Part shown: piece after piece, positions 1 to 8,856 of the stretch
Numbering within the stretch: the first letter of the stretch is position 1
Layout of the letters: each line of letters begins with the position of its first letter
DNA from: Hyphomicrobium_A sp963745205
GTDB taxonomy: Bacteria > Pseudomonadota > Alphaproteobacteria > Rhizobiales > Hyphomicrobiaceae
Length of the DNA stretch: 64,000 bases
Reading direction: 5' to 3'
Assembly (NCBI GenBank): GCA_963745205.1
Contig: CAVUWX010000017.1
Coordinates: 1 to 64,000 of the forward strand
The notes under the pieces: model-generated
Told to the model about the DNA's origin: nothing
Database searches by the model: none
Seen by the model: the letters and a program-made list of their open reading frames with translations, nothing else
Translations under genes and position numbers: made by a program

Positions 1-225
1 CTGCTCGCCGGTGGCGACGACGGCGTCGTACTCGCGCGCGTCGTGCAGGATCGAGGCCTCCCTCACCCAGGCGACAAGCTGGTTGGTCACGCCAGCCATG
101 GCAGAAACCACGACCGCGACTTCATTGCCGCCGTCGACCTCGCGCTTCACGTGACGCGCGACGTTGCGGATGCGTTCGACGTTGGCCACGGAGGTGCCGC
201 CGAACTTCATGACAACCACAGCCAT
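1..225 (-). CDS. lysC: Aspartate kinase, N-terminal part (runs off the window start)
   Basis: Phosphorylates L-aspartate, the first step towards lysine, threonine and methionine. Only the first 75 codons are present. They begin at an ATG whose product opens with MAVVVMKFGGTSV, the ATP-binding lysine motif of aspartokinases (K7, F8, G9, G10), and end with ATGEQ, matching the conserved (S/A)GEQ substrate segment. The ACT domains that mediate feedback inhibition lie outside the window. The gene is divergent from ubiG, an arrangement usual in Hyphomicrobiales. Family and start are clear; regulation cannot be judged from the fragment. Confidence 0.93.
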   Translation of the reverse strand, partial: MAVVVMKFGGTSVANVERIRNVARHVKREVDGGNEVAVVVSAMAGVTNQLVAWVREASILHDAREYDAVVATGEQ

Positions 226-437
226 TGCGATTCCCGCCGTGCGCTTTGCGAATTCGTGTTGGAGTTAGCCTTGAATGGCGCCGGCCGCGGGCTTGCGCGA
301 CCGGCCCGATCGGCTTCAGCCGGCGTCTTAGCGAACTGAAATCCCGTTTACGGCCCGTTCTCTTAACGGCATCGGCCCGTCGCCGCAATATCCGTACCTT
401 GACAATCTCGGTCGCGGCGCCGCGTATCCCTGCTGCT

Positions 438-1202
438 ATGCAAGCTGAGCCCGCAACCCAACCCGCTGTCGGTGACACCCTCGACCCGCAAGAGATCGAG
501 CGCTTCGAGCGGCTGGCGGGCGCGTGGTGGGACCCGAACGGCAAATTCCGCCCCCTGCACCAGCAGGGACCGGCACGGCTACGCTTCATTCGCGATGCGC
601 TTGTGCGCCACTTCGGCCGCCCCGAGGGCGAGTTGAAACCCCTGCGCGGCCTCTCGGTGCTCGATGTCGGGTGCGGTGGTGGCCTTGTCTCGGAGCCGCT
701 CGCCAGGCTCGGCGCACACGTGACCGGCATCGACCCTACCGCAGAGGCGATCACGACCGCGCGTCGCCACGCCGCGGGCCAACGCCTCGCCATCGACTAC
801 CGCACGGCGCGCGTCGAAGACCTGCGCGCCGCCGGCGAGACGTTCGACGCCGTTGTTTGCCTCGAGGTCGTCGAGCACGTGCCCGACGTGGGAGGCTTCA
901 TCCGCATCATTGGTGAGCTGATCCGGCCCGGCGGCGCGGCCGTGCTTTCCACCCTCAATCGCACGTGGAAGTCTTATGCGCTGGCGATCGTCGCCGCGGA
1001 GTACGTGCTGGGCTGGCTGCCGCGCGGTACGCACGACTGGCAGCGCTTCGTGACGCCGGAGGAGCTCGCCCGACACCTCGTTGCCGCGGGGTTGGCAAGG
1101 CCGCATTTCTCGGGCCTCGTCTACGACGTGATGCGCGACGCCTGGAAGCTCGATCCCGACATGAGCGTCAACTATCTCGCAACCGCGGCTATGCCCGGCT
1201 GA
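438..1202 (+). CDS. ubiG: Ubiquinone biosynthesis O-methyltransferase UbiG
   Basis: SAM-dependent O-methyltransferase acting twice in ubiquinone synthesis. The product is 254 residues when read from the ATG at 438; the frame is open further upstream, but UbiG homology begins at FERLAGAWWDPNGKF (about residues 23-37). Motif I of class I methyltransferases is seen as LDVGCGGGLVSEPLA near residues 75-89, followed by the acidic loop GIDP at 97-100 and VCLEVVEHV, the post-motif typical of UbiG. Length is normal for the family. It is divergent from lysC, with about 210 bases between the two starts. Confidence 0.94.
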   Translation: MQAEPATQPAVGDTLDPQEIERFERLAGAWWDPNGKFRPLHQQGPARLRFIRDALVRHFGRPEGELKPLRGLSVLDVGCGGGLVSEPLARLGAHVTGIDPTAEAITTARRHAAGQRLAIDYRTARVEDLRAAGETFDAVVCLEVVEHVPDVGGFIRIIGELIRPGGAAVLSTLNRTWKSYALAIVAAEYVLGWLPRGTHDWQRFVTPEELARHLVAAGLARPHFSGLVYDVMRDAWKLDPDMSVNYLATAAMPG

Positions 1203-1209
1203 GCCCGCA

Positions 1210-1623
1210 TCACCAGAGGCCCAGTTTTTCCCACTGGTCCTGCGAGATCTCCGCGCCGATTTCGTAGGAGAAGGCGGTCGCCTTCATCTGATCGGCGGTG
1301 ACGGTGCAGTCGAACTTCAGCTTGTACCAACGATTGTGCGCGCGCACCGCACCACCCTTCGCCGTGACGGTCTCGCCCGTGAACGTGGCGTGGCCGAAGA
1401 TGCTGGTCTTCATGCTCTCGGCGCCCGGCAGCTTGCGGTCGCGCTTGATCGTGTCGATCCCCTTGATGACGCAAGCCTGGTGCGCGCGCTCCTCCGGATC
1501 AAGCTTTGCGAGCTGGTCCTTGATCGAGCCGCCGACCACGGACGTCGAAGCGAGCGTTGCTCCGACGGCCGCAAGCACCAACAGCGCGCGCGTGCGGGCG
1601 CCCGTCTCACGTGCCAGTGTCAT
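1210..1623 (-). CDS. DUF930 domain exported protein
   Basis: 137 residues. A hydrophobic segment near residues 12-33 looks like a signal peptide or anchor, so the protein is probably periplasmic. The body matches what I remember of the DUF930 family of Hyphomicrobiales: LDPEERAHQACVIKGI, then a glycine/arginine stretch ending in RWYKLKFDC, then CTVTADQMKATAFSYEIG. Two cysteines (in QACV and FDCT) are family-typical and could form a disulfide. The start is an ATG with GGGGGA eight bases upstream. It converges on ubiG with seven bases between the stops. Molecular role is unknown. Confidence 0.75.
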   Translation of the reverse strand: MTLARETGARTRALLVLAAVGATLASTSVVGGSIKDQLAKLDPEERAHQACVIKGIDTIKRDRKLPGAESMKTSIFGHATFTGETVTAKGGAVRAHNRWYKLKFDCTVTADQMKATAFSYEIGAEISQDQWEKLGLW

Positions 1624-1769
1624 TGATTATTTCCCCCTTCGATAGCGTGTACGCGGGCTCGCCGCGCCATGCTTTGCACTGCTTTAGCGAAGCATTGGGC
1701 GGAAATTAGGGACGGAGCGGAGTTGGCGGCCCAGGTCTGCCGGCTGCTATCGCCTCTGCAACAGAGGTG

Positions 1770-2441
1770 TCAGCCGCGCCGCCTCAAACGGCGGAGTGCC
1801 TCCAGCGACGGGGTAAATTTGGAATAGAGCGCAACCGCAGCCTGGAAGTCGCTCTTCGCATGATCGAAGTCGCCGATCTCGAGATAGGCTTCGCCGCGCC
1901 GGTGGAAGGCCACCGTATATTTGGGGGCCAATATGAGCGCGGCGCTGAACTCCTCGATGGCGGCGCTCGAGTTCTTCAACGCCGCATAGGCCTGCCCGGC
2001 GATATAGTGCTCGACCGCACTGGGCGTGGATTCGAGCGACTTCTTGCTCCACGACAACGCCGATTGATAGTCCTTGATGCGCAAGGACGCGAACGCGAGC
2101 TTATCGTAAACTGAGACCTTGGTCGTCCCCGACAGACCCGCGTTGTTGCTCAGAAAGACTTGGCAGATTCCCATCGCCGTGCCGGGGTTCTGCTCATTGA
2201 GGCAGGGGCTCGCGTCGGCATCCCGAGCTTGCTCCTGCTCGTGAGTTGAACCTGGTGAGGGAGTCGGCGCCGGAGCGGGAGCCACAGTCGGACCGGCTGG
2301 CTCATCATTGCAGCGGACGCGGACCGTCTTGCCAATCTGGGGAACGTAGCGCGTGCAGTCGAGATCCTCAGAACGCGCGTGCGTTGCGGTCGACACCGCC
2401 GCCAACACCAGAAGTCCGATAACTCGGCAAAATGACGACAC
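1770..2441 (-). CDS. Exported tetratricopeptide-repeat protein
   Basis: 223 residues, started by GTG with a strong GGAGG five bases upstream. An N-terminal signal peptide (residues 1-24, ending THARSED) precedes a Pro-rich linker around residues 50-65 (PAPAPTPSPGS), then at least three TPR units, for example the unit with LAFASLRIKDYQSALSW and the one with GEAYLEIGDFDHAKSDF near the C-terminus. TPRs mediate protein-protein contacts in the periplasm; no enzymatic domain is visible. A second, differently built TPR protein lies at 12740-13384. The specific role is unknown. Confidence 0.75.
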   Translation of the reverse strand: MSSFCRVIGLLVLAAVSTATHARSEDLDCTRYVPQIGKTVRVRCNDEPAGPTVAPAPAPTPSPGSTHEQEQARDADASPCLNEQNPGTAMGICQVFLSNNAGLSGTTKVSVYDKLAFASLRIKDYQSALSWSKKSLESTPSAVEHYIAGQAYAALKNSSAAIEEFSAALILAPKYTVAFHRRGEAYLEIGDFDHAKSDFQAAVALYSKFTPSLEALRRLRRRG

Positions 2442-2784
2442 GACCCCTCCGCCCGAAAACCCTATTGTGGTGTAAGACTGCCCGGCTGGAAAGCGTTGGA
2501 AGGCATCGATAGCCGCCCATTGACGCTTACGGTTATTGGGGGCCCCCTATAGTCGCCCCCGCACGCGCCACTCAATCGATTGCGCCGCCCCGGGAAGCTC
2601 TATCCATACGCTTGACACGCTGCTTCACCGAGCCGCAGACTATTGACGTAACGGCCATCGCTTCCAGGCGCGCGCACCCCCGGAGACGGGATCTAAGATC
2701 CTGGCAGTACCACTGGTTGTGAGGATGGCCGTTTCGCCTGTCCCTGACTTCCGCGGTTTCAGATCGGGAAAGTCCCGGAACTAT
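2442..2784. other. Gene-poor stretch between the TPR gene and tRNA-His
   Basis: It should hold the promoter of the TPR gene and the 3' trailer of tRNA-His. A 10-bp perfect palindrome, GGGGGCCCCC, lies at 2538-2547. A short open frame at 2572-2811 runs into the tRNA and has no ribosome-binding site, so I do not call it. Nothing else is recognised. Confidence 0.5.
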
Positions 2785-2861
2785 TGGTACCGCCTGGTGG
2801 GATCGAACCACCGACCTCTAGATCCACAATCTAGCGCTCTAACCATCTGAGCTAAGGCGGC
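2785..2861 (-). tRNA. tRNA-His (GTG anticodon)
   Basis: A 77-base cloverleaf on the minus strand with CCA encoded at the 3' end (2785-2787). The anticodon loop reads TTGTGGA between CTAGA and TCTAG, giving anticodon GUG. The D arm (TAGCTCAG...GAGC) and T arm (GTTCGATCC loop) are standard. The acceptor stem is GCCGCCT paired with AGGCGGT, leaving a first pair G1-U72 and discriminator A73. The base before G1 is T, so the universal extra G at -1 is not encoded. This is the non-canonical tRNA-His known from a clade of alphaproteobacteria that includes Rhizobiales. Confidence 0.95.
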
Positions 2862-2905
2862 ACACGCAACGGCTCGCACGACGGCGTAGCCTGCCCGGTG
2901 CGTCT

Positions 2906-2934
2906 TAAAACTCCCACAGCGGCCGCATCGTCAA
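2906..2934 (-). promoter_or_regulatory. Probable sigma70-type promoter of tRNA-His
   Basis: On the minus strand TTGACG (2929-2934), a 17-base spacer and GTTTTA (2906-2911) lie about 45 bases upstream of the tRNA 5' end. The -35 is close to the alphaproteobacterial consensus, the -10 less so. Inferred from sequence only. Confidence 0.45.
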
Positions 2935-3035
2935 GCAAAAACGGGCGATAGAGCGACGAGCCGTCGCGCCCTCGCGAGGTCACCCGTCGTACGGCCGGCG
3001 TACGATGCGGAAGACGCTAGGTGCCGCCTATCCGC

Positions 3036-3410
3036 TCAACGCTTGGGCTGGGCCTTCTGCGCGGCCTCGCTCAATAGCTTGCCCAACTCCTGGGCCTGGA
3101 GGGCATAGCTCTGCATCTGCTTCTGCGCGTAGCGCTGCTGGATCTCCAGATACTCTTTGAGGTCGCGGGCGCGCGAGAGGTCGGAGGCGAAGGCAAAGCT
3201 CGCCTGGATGTTCTCCTCGGCGAACTTGGCGACCTTCGACTGCAACTCCATAGCGCCGGAAGCCATGGCGCCCTGCGACTTGGCGAGCGTTTCCTGCACC
3301 TGCCGCGCCATGTCCATGAACTGGTTGTATGCAGAGCGTGCTTGGTCCACGTTACGTTCGGCGAGCTCGCGCACGGCCTCGGGAATCTCGAACTGCGGCT
3401 TGTCGTACAT
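3036..3410 (-). CDS. Phasin family protein
   Basis: 124 residues, helical and charged, of the phasin_2 type that coats polyhydroxyalkanoate granules. It opens with MYDKPQFEIPEAVRELAERN, the usual phasin N-terminus, followed by amphipathic helices (QARSAYNQFMDMARQV; ELQSKVAKFAEENIQASF; YLEIQQRYAQKQMQSYALQ) and a short Lys/Arg tail. No signal peptide, consistent with a cytoplasmic granule protein. GAGGAGG precedes the ATG by nine bases. No PHA synthase is in the window; it stands alone upstream of tRNA-His. The family call is firm, the granule partner is inferred. Confidence 0.88.
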   Translation of the reverse strand: MYDKPQFEIPEAVRELAERNVDQARSAYNQFMDMARQVQETLAKSQGAMASGAMELQSKVAKFAEENIQASFAFASDLSRARDLKEYLEIQQRYAQKQMQSYALQAQELGKLLSEAAQKAQPKR

Positions 3411-3606
3411 CGACAGTATCCTCCTCGGCAGCCAGGAGGTTTGTTATTAGGGGCCTGCTCCCGGTCATCAGGCATTATGCAATTATAACCGCCGCGCGCG
3501 ATGAAGCGACCGCGAAATGAGTGTGGATAGCGGGGCGCCGCACCTTCGGCTCATGGACGGAAGCAGCTGACCGCGCTAACAGATTTGGAGCCCTGGTAAT
3601 TCAACC

Positions 3607-4839
3607 ATGCCCGTCGAAGCGCCCCGCGCGCACCTTCGCCCGACCAGCCCCGATGCGGCGCTCGCGCGCTGTCCAGGGCCTGCCTGGGTAATCGATCCGG
3701 CCAAGGGACGCGTGCTTGCGGCGAACCCCGCAGGCGCCGCGCGCCTGGGGCTCCGGCCCGATGCGGCATCGGGCACGCTCGATGCCGCGATGCCCGGTCT
3801 CGTGCGCCTGCGCGCACTGATGCGCGAGCCGCTCGGGGGCGGGCGGCGCGAGCCCCTGATCTTCTGGACCGCCTACGGCGCCGAAAGCCTCCTCTGCACT
3901 ATCAGTGCGCTGGACGAGCCTGCCTCGCCGCCGCTCGCACTCGTGTGCGTCGCGGGCGCCGAGGAGAAACCGAAAGCCAAGGCGATCGCAGCCGCGAAAG
4001 AGGCTCCGGCACCATCGAGCGATGACGCCGCGACCTTGAAGAAGATCGCGCGCGCCATTCGCACCGGCTTCGTCAACCCCGCGGAGACGACGTCCGACGA
4101 TGGCGAGCCCAGCGACGAGGAAGGCTCCGCCGCGCCGGTGGAGCGCGAGGCGTTCTCCAAGCTCGCGCACGAGCTCAAGACGCCGCTGAGCGCCATCGTC
4201 GTCGCCGCCGAGATCATGAAGGATCAGCGCTTCGGCACCATCGCCAACGAACGCTATCGCGGCTACACGGCCGACATCCACGACAATGCGCGCCACGCGC
4301 TCGCGGTTATCGACCGCATCCTCGGCGACGGCAGGCCCGAGCCCGCCGCGGGCCGGCCGCAAGCCGCCGATCTCGATCTCAACGCGCTGGCCGAAGGCGC
4401 CGTCTCCGCCGTGCGCCCGCTCGCCGAGGAAGCCGGGCTCGCATTTTCCGGCGAGCTGCATGCGCAGCTTCCCCACGTCGTCGCCGACGCGATGATGGTG
4501 AAGCAAATCGTGTTCAACCTTCTCACCAACGCCATCAAGTTCACAAAGCGCGGCGGCGTCGTGCGTCTCGTCACCGGTCTCGGCTTCGACCGCAGCGTAT
4601 TTGTCGCCGTGCAGGACACTGGCCCTGGCATGAGTACGGACGAAATCGCGCGCGCGCTCGACGTCAACGCGCCGCCGAAGCCGGAACCCAAGCAAGCGGG
4701 TGGGTTAGGCATCGGGCTCCCGCTCGCCTCCGGCCTCGCCAAGGCTAACGGGGCGCGCATCGAGATCGACAGCGCGCCCGGCGAGGGCACGGCGGTCGCC
4801 TTGATCTTTCCGAAGGATCGTCTCGCCTCCGCCGCGTGA
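3607..4839 (+). CDS. Soluble PAS-type sensor histidine kinase
   Basis: 410 residues without membrane segments. A degenerate PAS-like region (about residues 22-115, with PAWVIDPAKGRVLAANPAGAA) is followed by an Ala/Pro/Glu-rich linker (120-180), then the dimerisation/phosphoacceptor helix FSKLAHELKTPLSAIVVAAE with H188, then HATPase_c with N-box LLTNAIKF, G1 box QDTGPGM and G2 box GGLGIGL. ERYRGYTADIHDNARHAL after the His box resembles the PdhS/DivJ-type kinases of Hyphomicrobiales. No receiver domain or cognate regulator is adjacent, so the pathway is unknown. A cytoplasmic signal is implied by the lack of membrane helices. Confidence 0.85.
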   Translation: MPVEAPRAHLRPTSPDAALARCPGPAWVIDPAKGRVLAANPAGAARLGLRPDAASGTLDAAMPGLVRLRALMREPLGGGRREPLIFWTAYGAESLLCTISALDEPASPPLALVCVAGAEEKPKAKAIAAAKEAPAPSSDDAATLKKIARAIRTGFVNPAETTSDDGEPSDEEGSAAPVEREAFSKLAHELKTPLSAIVVAAEIMKDQRFGTIANERYRGYTADIHDNARHALAVIDRILGDGRPEPAAGRPQAADLDLNALAEGAVSAVRPLAEEAGLAFSGELHAQLPHVVADAMMVKQIVFNLLTNAIKFTKRGGVVRLVTGLGFDRSVFVAVQDTGPGMSTDEIARALDVNAPPKPEPKQAGGLGIGLPLASGLAKANGARIEIDSAPGEGTAVALIFPKDRLASAA

Positions 4840-5004
4840 GTTTGAATTAGACGACTTCTAATCTATTGGGCTTTCACGCACTTTTGTTGACTGTGCGGCG
4901 AGCGGCACGTTAGGGATGAAACGCGGGCTCAACGTCCGCATCGTCCTTGAACCGTCATCACCGATACCGGGGCCTTGAACCCCGATTATTGGAGCCGCCC
5001 GCCA

Positions 5005-5529
5005 ATGTCGCAGATCGAAACCTTCCCCAAGGGGAGCCCCTCGCACGATGCAGCGATGCCGGCCGCCGCCGTGCTGTCGGCGCCCGAGCGTCTCGTTGGC
5101 GTCGGCTTCCGCTGCTGGCTCGCCGGATTGCAGACGAGCGACATCGGATGCTGGGAGGTCGCCTGGGAGGAGATGTCGCGCACCGTGGGCGCGCGCGCGG
5201 CCAAGCCCCTGATGGCCGAGCTGGCCTCATGGGTGCGCGCGGTGCAGGATGCGGCTGAGCGCAGAATAGAGATCTACCCGGCCCAGTGCCGCCGCTTCTG
5301 CCGCGACGAGTGTCTGGCCATCAGCATGGTCGCCGCCTGTCAGCACAGCGCCTGCCCTGCCTTCCGCGCCTGCGCCGTGGCGCTGCTCGGCTCCAACGAG
5401 ATCGATGAAGCGATCGAGGGTGCCGACGGATTTGCGCGCCGGCTGAAGGAAGCCGACCAGCATCTGTCGCCCGGCTCCGTGTTCATGGGCGCCGGCCTCA
5501 TGACCGCGGGCGTGAGGGGCCACGGCTGA
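5005..5529 (+). CDS. Cys-rich hypothetical protein, probably helical and metal-binding
   Basis: 174 residues from the ATG at 5005, chosen because GGAG lies ten bases upstream; an in-frame TTG at 4975 would add ten residues. Eight cysteines, six of them clustered at residues 95, 99, 103, 112, 117 and 123 in an i,i+4-like helical spacing (QCRRFCRDEC, then AACQHSACPAFRAC). That spacing places thiols along helix faces, as in Cys-lined four-helix bundles that store copper; this comparison is my inference. I believe similar proteins exist in related genera but know no function. No signal peptide. Its neighbour across a 30-base gap is the convergent zinc hydrolase. Confidence 0.65.
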   Translation: MSQIETFPKGSPSHDAAMPAAAVLSAPERLVGVGFRCWLAGLQTSDIGCWEVAWEEMSRTVGARAAKPLMAELASWVRAVQDAAERRIEIYPAQCRRFCRDECLAISMVAACQHSACPAFRACAVALLGSNEIDEAIEGADGFARRLKEADQHLSPGSVFMGAGLMTAGVRGHG

Positions 5530-5559
5530 GGGCTAGCTCCACTCTCTGCGAGCGCGCCG

Positions 5560-6624
5560 TTACTCCACCATCTCGTCCTCATCGGTCGCGGGCTCGTCGA
5601 GGAGCTCGCGTTCCGGCGACGCGCTTCCCTCCCCGAACTCCTCCGACCAGCCGATGTTGAGCAACGCGTCCCCCATGTTGACGATGGGGAGCGTCGTACG
5701 GCCGATGAGGATGCCGCGGCGCGGCGCGCGCACTTCCACCGCGCTGTCCTCGTAGGGGTTGGCGACGTGGCCCACCACCTCGTTGACGTTGACCGCGTCG
5801 CCGATGCGCTTCGTCGTGCGAAAAACGCCGCCTTCGGGCGAGCGTACCCAGCTCGATGCATTGATCAGCACCGGCGCGCGGCGGTCGCCCGGCGGTAGCT
5901 CGACGCCTTCCGCGAGCTCCAGCATGCCGGCGTGGAGCATGACCCCAGTGATGCCCTCGACGCCGGCGCGGATGGCGAACTCATCGAAGCGCAGTCCCTC
6001 GCCGCCCTCGTAGCTCAGCACGTCGACACCCACCTCGTGCGCGGCCTCCCGCAGCGAGCCGGGACGCTCCGGACTCTCGAGCATCACTCCTGCTCCGAAC
6101 GCCATGCCGAGCTCTTGGCAGCGCGGGCGCTTGCGGAAAACGCAGCGCACCTGCGGCAGGTTGATGCGATGGATCGCGGCGGTGTGCAGGTCGATACCGA
6201 TCTGCGAGCGCTTGACGATCTCGGACAGGAAGAGATGCGCGAGCCGGGCCGCAAGCGAGCCCGTGGCCGAACCCGGGAACGATCGGTTGAGATCGCGCCG
6301 ATCGGGGAGATAGCGCGAGCGGCTGATGAAGCCAAACACGTTGACCACGGGCACGCACAGAAGCGTGCCGCCGATGCTCTTGGGATCGAGCGTGCGCAAC
6401 AACCGCCGGATGATCTCGACGCCGTTGAGCTCATCCCCGTGAATGGCGGCCGAGACGAACATGGTCGGCCCCGGCTGCGAGCCGTGCAGAACGTGCACGG
6501 GGAGCGCGACCGGCGCATGGTTCGACAGCTTCGATATGGGTAGGTCCACGAGCCGGCGCTCACCCGGCTTCACCGACAACCCGCCAATCACAAAAGGCTG
6601 CCTCACAACGGCGTTTTTCCGCAC
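5560..6624 (-). CDS. Succinylglutamate desuccinylase/aspartoacylase family zinc hydrolase
   Basis: About 354 residues from the GTG at 6624, which has GAGG nine bases upstream; the frame is open to 6789 but the extra residues look non-coding. Zinc ligands of the AstE/AspA family are visible: H62 and E65 in SAAIHGDELNG and H147 in GIDLHTAA. The C-terminal part (VNEVVGHVANPYEDS...RAPRRGILIG) is a biotinyl/lipoyl-like beta domain typical of the long subfamily. It probably removes an acyl group from an amino-acid-like substrate; which one cannot be read from sequence. Divergent from the AsmA-like gene. Confidence 0.8.
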   Translation of the reverse strand: MRKNAVVRQPFVIGGLSVKPGERRLVDLPISKLSNHAPVALPVHVLHGSQPGPTMFVSAAIHGDELNGVEIIRRLLRTLDPKSIGGTLLCVPVVNVFGFISRSRYLPDRRDLNRSFPGSATGSLAARLAHLFLSEIVKRSQIGIDLHTAAIHRINLPQVRCVFRKRPRCQELGMAFGAGVMLESPERPGSLREAAHEVGVDVLSYEGGEGLRFDEFAIRAGVEGITGVMLHAGMLELAEGVELPPGDRRAPVLINASSWVRSPEGGVFRTTKRIGDAVNVNEVVGHVANPYEDSAVEVRAPRRGILIGRTTLPIVNMGDALLNIGWSEEFGEGSASPERELLDEPATDEDEMVE

Positions 6625-7036
6625 TGGACTCGACCTCGACAGCGCATGAAGTGCACGACGGTTGTGAGCGCGCAAGATCGTTCGCTCCGGATCGTTTCCA
6701 ATATTGGCAAACAAAATTTCTGTGCGCGCGCACTGCTGCCGGACGTTCTGCCAACAACACCGCAGTGCACAATTGTCGATGGCGATCAAACATCTTTCAT
6801 CGCGTGCGCGGATACTTCAGCTCGCTTTTCTTTTTCAGTCGCGATACAAAGTGATTCGTCGCGTGAAGCGTCGTTTCGCATCGACCGCGAATGTGCGGAG
6901 TGCTTGCACCCCCGGATCGCCCCCTTTAAGACTGGTGAGGTCGGGAAGGCACGAGATACAGCCATCCAGCCAACACCGGCGTTTTCGGCGAAAGACGGTT
7001 TGGCTTCGGGTGGCGTGCGCTGAAACGGCAGGGTTC
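6625..7036. other. Divergent intergenic region between the zinc hydrolase and AsmA-like genes
   Basis: About 410 bases, visibly poorer in G+C than the flanks. It must hold both promoters. Open frames exist on the plus strand, including one continuous with the AsmA-like gene, but none has a ribosome-binding site or recognisable product. No terminator or repeat is clear. Confidence 0.45.
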
Positions 7037-8848
7037 ATGAAACGTCCGAAGCATCCGCTGCGGCCCACATCGTTGGCGCTCGCGATCTTGTGCTGTCTCC
7101 TGTTTCTCGTACTCGCCCCCTACTTCGTCGGCGGCCGCCACCTCGACCTCAAGGGCGCCGCCGTCTTGGCTGCCTCCCGCGACAGCTATAGCTTGAGCTC
7201 GCCCGTGCGCCTGCTCGCAACCCCCATGGTGGAGCTCGAGAGCGGGACGCTGTCCCTACCGCATAGCAGCAGCGGCCTTGCCCGCAGCGGCGAGGTGATC
7301 GCCATGCTGATTACCGGCGGGGGGCCGCGCATGACGCTCGACAACGCGACTTTCACCGCCGATTTTTCGACCGCCGAGCCGAGTTTCTCGCAAGCCTCGC
7401 TCGCCGGAATTGCGCCGCTGGTCGCTTCCTTCCAGAAGCTGCAGTTCGATACGCTCGCCATTCAAAATGGCTCGGTCCGCATCAAGATGTCGGACGGCTC
7501 GACGCTGACGCTCGACGACCTCGTCGCCGACGTTACTTCGAAACCCAATGGTACCGTTCGCGCAGCAGGATCATTCAGCTTCCGCGGCGAGAAGGTCAGC
7601 TTCGACACGACGCTCGGCGCCAGCATGGCCGCGCCGGCCGCAGCGCGCCCCATCACTGCTTCCCTCGACAGCAAGATGCTGAGCGCGACCCTCGACGGCT
7701 CCATTTTGCTCGCCGAGAACCCACGACTGCTGTCGCCGCGCGCGGAGATCAACATCCCGCACCTGCGCCAGGCAGCGTTCTGGCTCGGCGCAGGCTGGCC
7801 GCCGGGCTTCGGGTTCGACGACTTCCACGCCAAGGGTCAGCTCGAATGGGTCAACCGCACGCTAGCTTTTCAGAAGGCCGTGCTGCAGATGGACGGCAAC
7901 GAGGCCGAGGGCACGCTGTCGGTGAACTTCGGCGCGGGCCGCCCCGCCATCGACGGCACGCTCGGCCTGAAGACGCTGGACCTATCGAAATACCTTGCGC
8001 GCGGCGGCACTGCGGAGCCCGGATCGGAGACTAGCCTCTTGTCGCTCGTAGGCGGCGCGCGCGGCCTCCATTTCCCGCTCATAGAGAGCGTCGATGCCGA
8101 TCTGCGCGTCTCCTCCGATAGCGTGGTTGTTCCCGGCCTGACCATCGGCCACAGCGCGGCGACCATTTCGCTGAAAGCCGGCAAGATGCTTGCCGACATC
8201 GCCGAGCTCGAGATCGACGATGGCATGCGCGGCGGCGGCCAGTTGCGTATCGACACCAACGGCTCGCACCCGAACTACGACGTGCATGCCAAGCTCGAAT
8301 CCATCGACCTTGGCCAGGCCGGGAAGGCCATCTTCGGCCATCCGACCATCCAGGGCCGCGGCGACGTGATCGTCGACCTGACGGCCGACGGCGACTCCGG
8401 CGACACCCTGCTGCGCTCGCTCGACGGCAAGCTGTGCGTGACGCTGGTTGAAGGCGGCCAACTCGGGGTCGACATCAATCAACTCGTAACGGCGGCAAGC
8501 TCGCCGCAGCAGGCGACGCTATGGCGCGCTGCCGCGAGCTCGCCAATCCCCATCGATCGGCTGGATGCCCGCTTCGCGGTCGTAAACGGCGTCATCCGCA
8601 CCGAGACAGCGCAGGCCATGGCTGGTGAACGCGCCATGAAGGCCGACGGCGTCATCGATCTCCCCGCACGCAGTCTCGACATCGAGCTGGCGATCGGCGA
8701 CCGTGCGAGGGCGGACGCCGGCGAGGACGTCAAGCCTGCCCCGCGCCAGGTGATCGACCTCCGCGGACCATGGGCGCAGCCGACGATGCAGCCGGTCGCA
8801 GCGCCGGGCACCGGCGAGCCGCACGACACGCCGGCGGGTCCGGGCTAA
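7037..8848 (+). CDS. AsmA-like inner-membrane anchored protein
   Basis: 603 residues from the ATG at 7037; the longer frame upstream lacks homology. One N-terminal membrane segment (SLALAILCCLLFLVLAPYFV, about residues 12-31) is followed by a large beta-rich periplasmic region with repeated short strands, and a C-terminal AsmA_2-type module with GRGDVIVDLTADGDSGDTLL, DGKLCVTLVEGGQLGVDI and the terminal IDLRGPWAQP. AsmA/TamB-type proteins take part in outer-membrane lipid or protein assembly. It ends in a Pro/Gly tail and converges on glpD with eight bases between the stops. The precise job is unknown. Confidence 0.82.
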   Translation: MKRPKHPLRPTSLALAILCCLLFLVLAPYFVGGRHLDLKGAAVLAASRDSYSLSSPVRLLATPMVELESGTLSLPHSSSGLARSGEVIAMLITGGGPRMTLDNATFTADFSTAEPSFSQASLAGIAPLVASFQKLQFDTLAIQNGSVRIKMSDGSTLTLDDLVADVTSKPNGTVRAAGSFSFRGEKVSFDTTLGASMAAPAAARPITASLDSKMLSATLDGSILLAENPRLLSPRAEINIPHLRQAAFWLGAGWPPGFGFDDFHAKGQLEWVNRTLAFQKAVLQMDGNEAEGTLSVNFGAGRPAIDGTLGLKTLDLSKYLARGGTAEPGSETSLLSLVGGARGLHFPLIESVDADLRVSSDSVVVPGLTIGHSAATISLKAGKMLADIAELEIDDGMRGGGQLRIDTNGSHPNYDVHAKLESIDLGQAGKAIFGHPTIQGRGDVIVDLTADGDSGDTLLRSLDGKLCVTLVEGGQLGVDINQLVTAASSPQQATLWRAAASSPIPIDRLDARFAVVNGVIRTETAQAMAGERAMKADGVIDLPARSLDIELAIGDRARADAGEDVKPAPRQVIDLRGPWAQPTMQPVAAPGTGEPHDTPAGPG

Positions 8849-8856
8849 CTGGCGCC

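Noticed and set aside
2572..2811. Open frame of 79 codons beside tRNA-His
   Set aside because: It overlaps the tRNA, has no ribosome-binding site and no recognisable sequence.
6646..7023. Open frame of 125 codons in the divergent spacer
   Set aside because: No ribosome-binding site, mixed composition unlike a coding region, and it fills a space where two promoters are needed.
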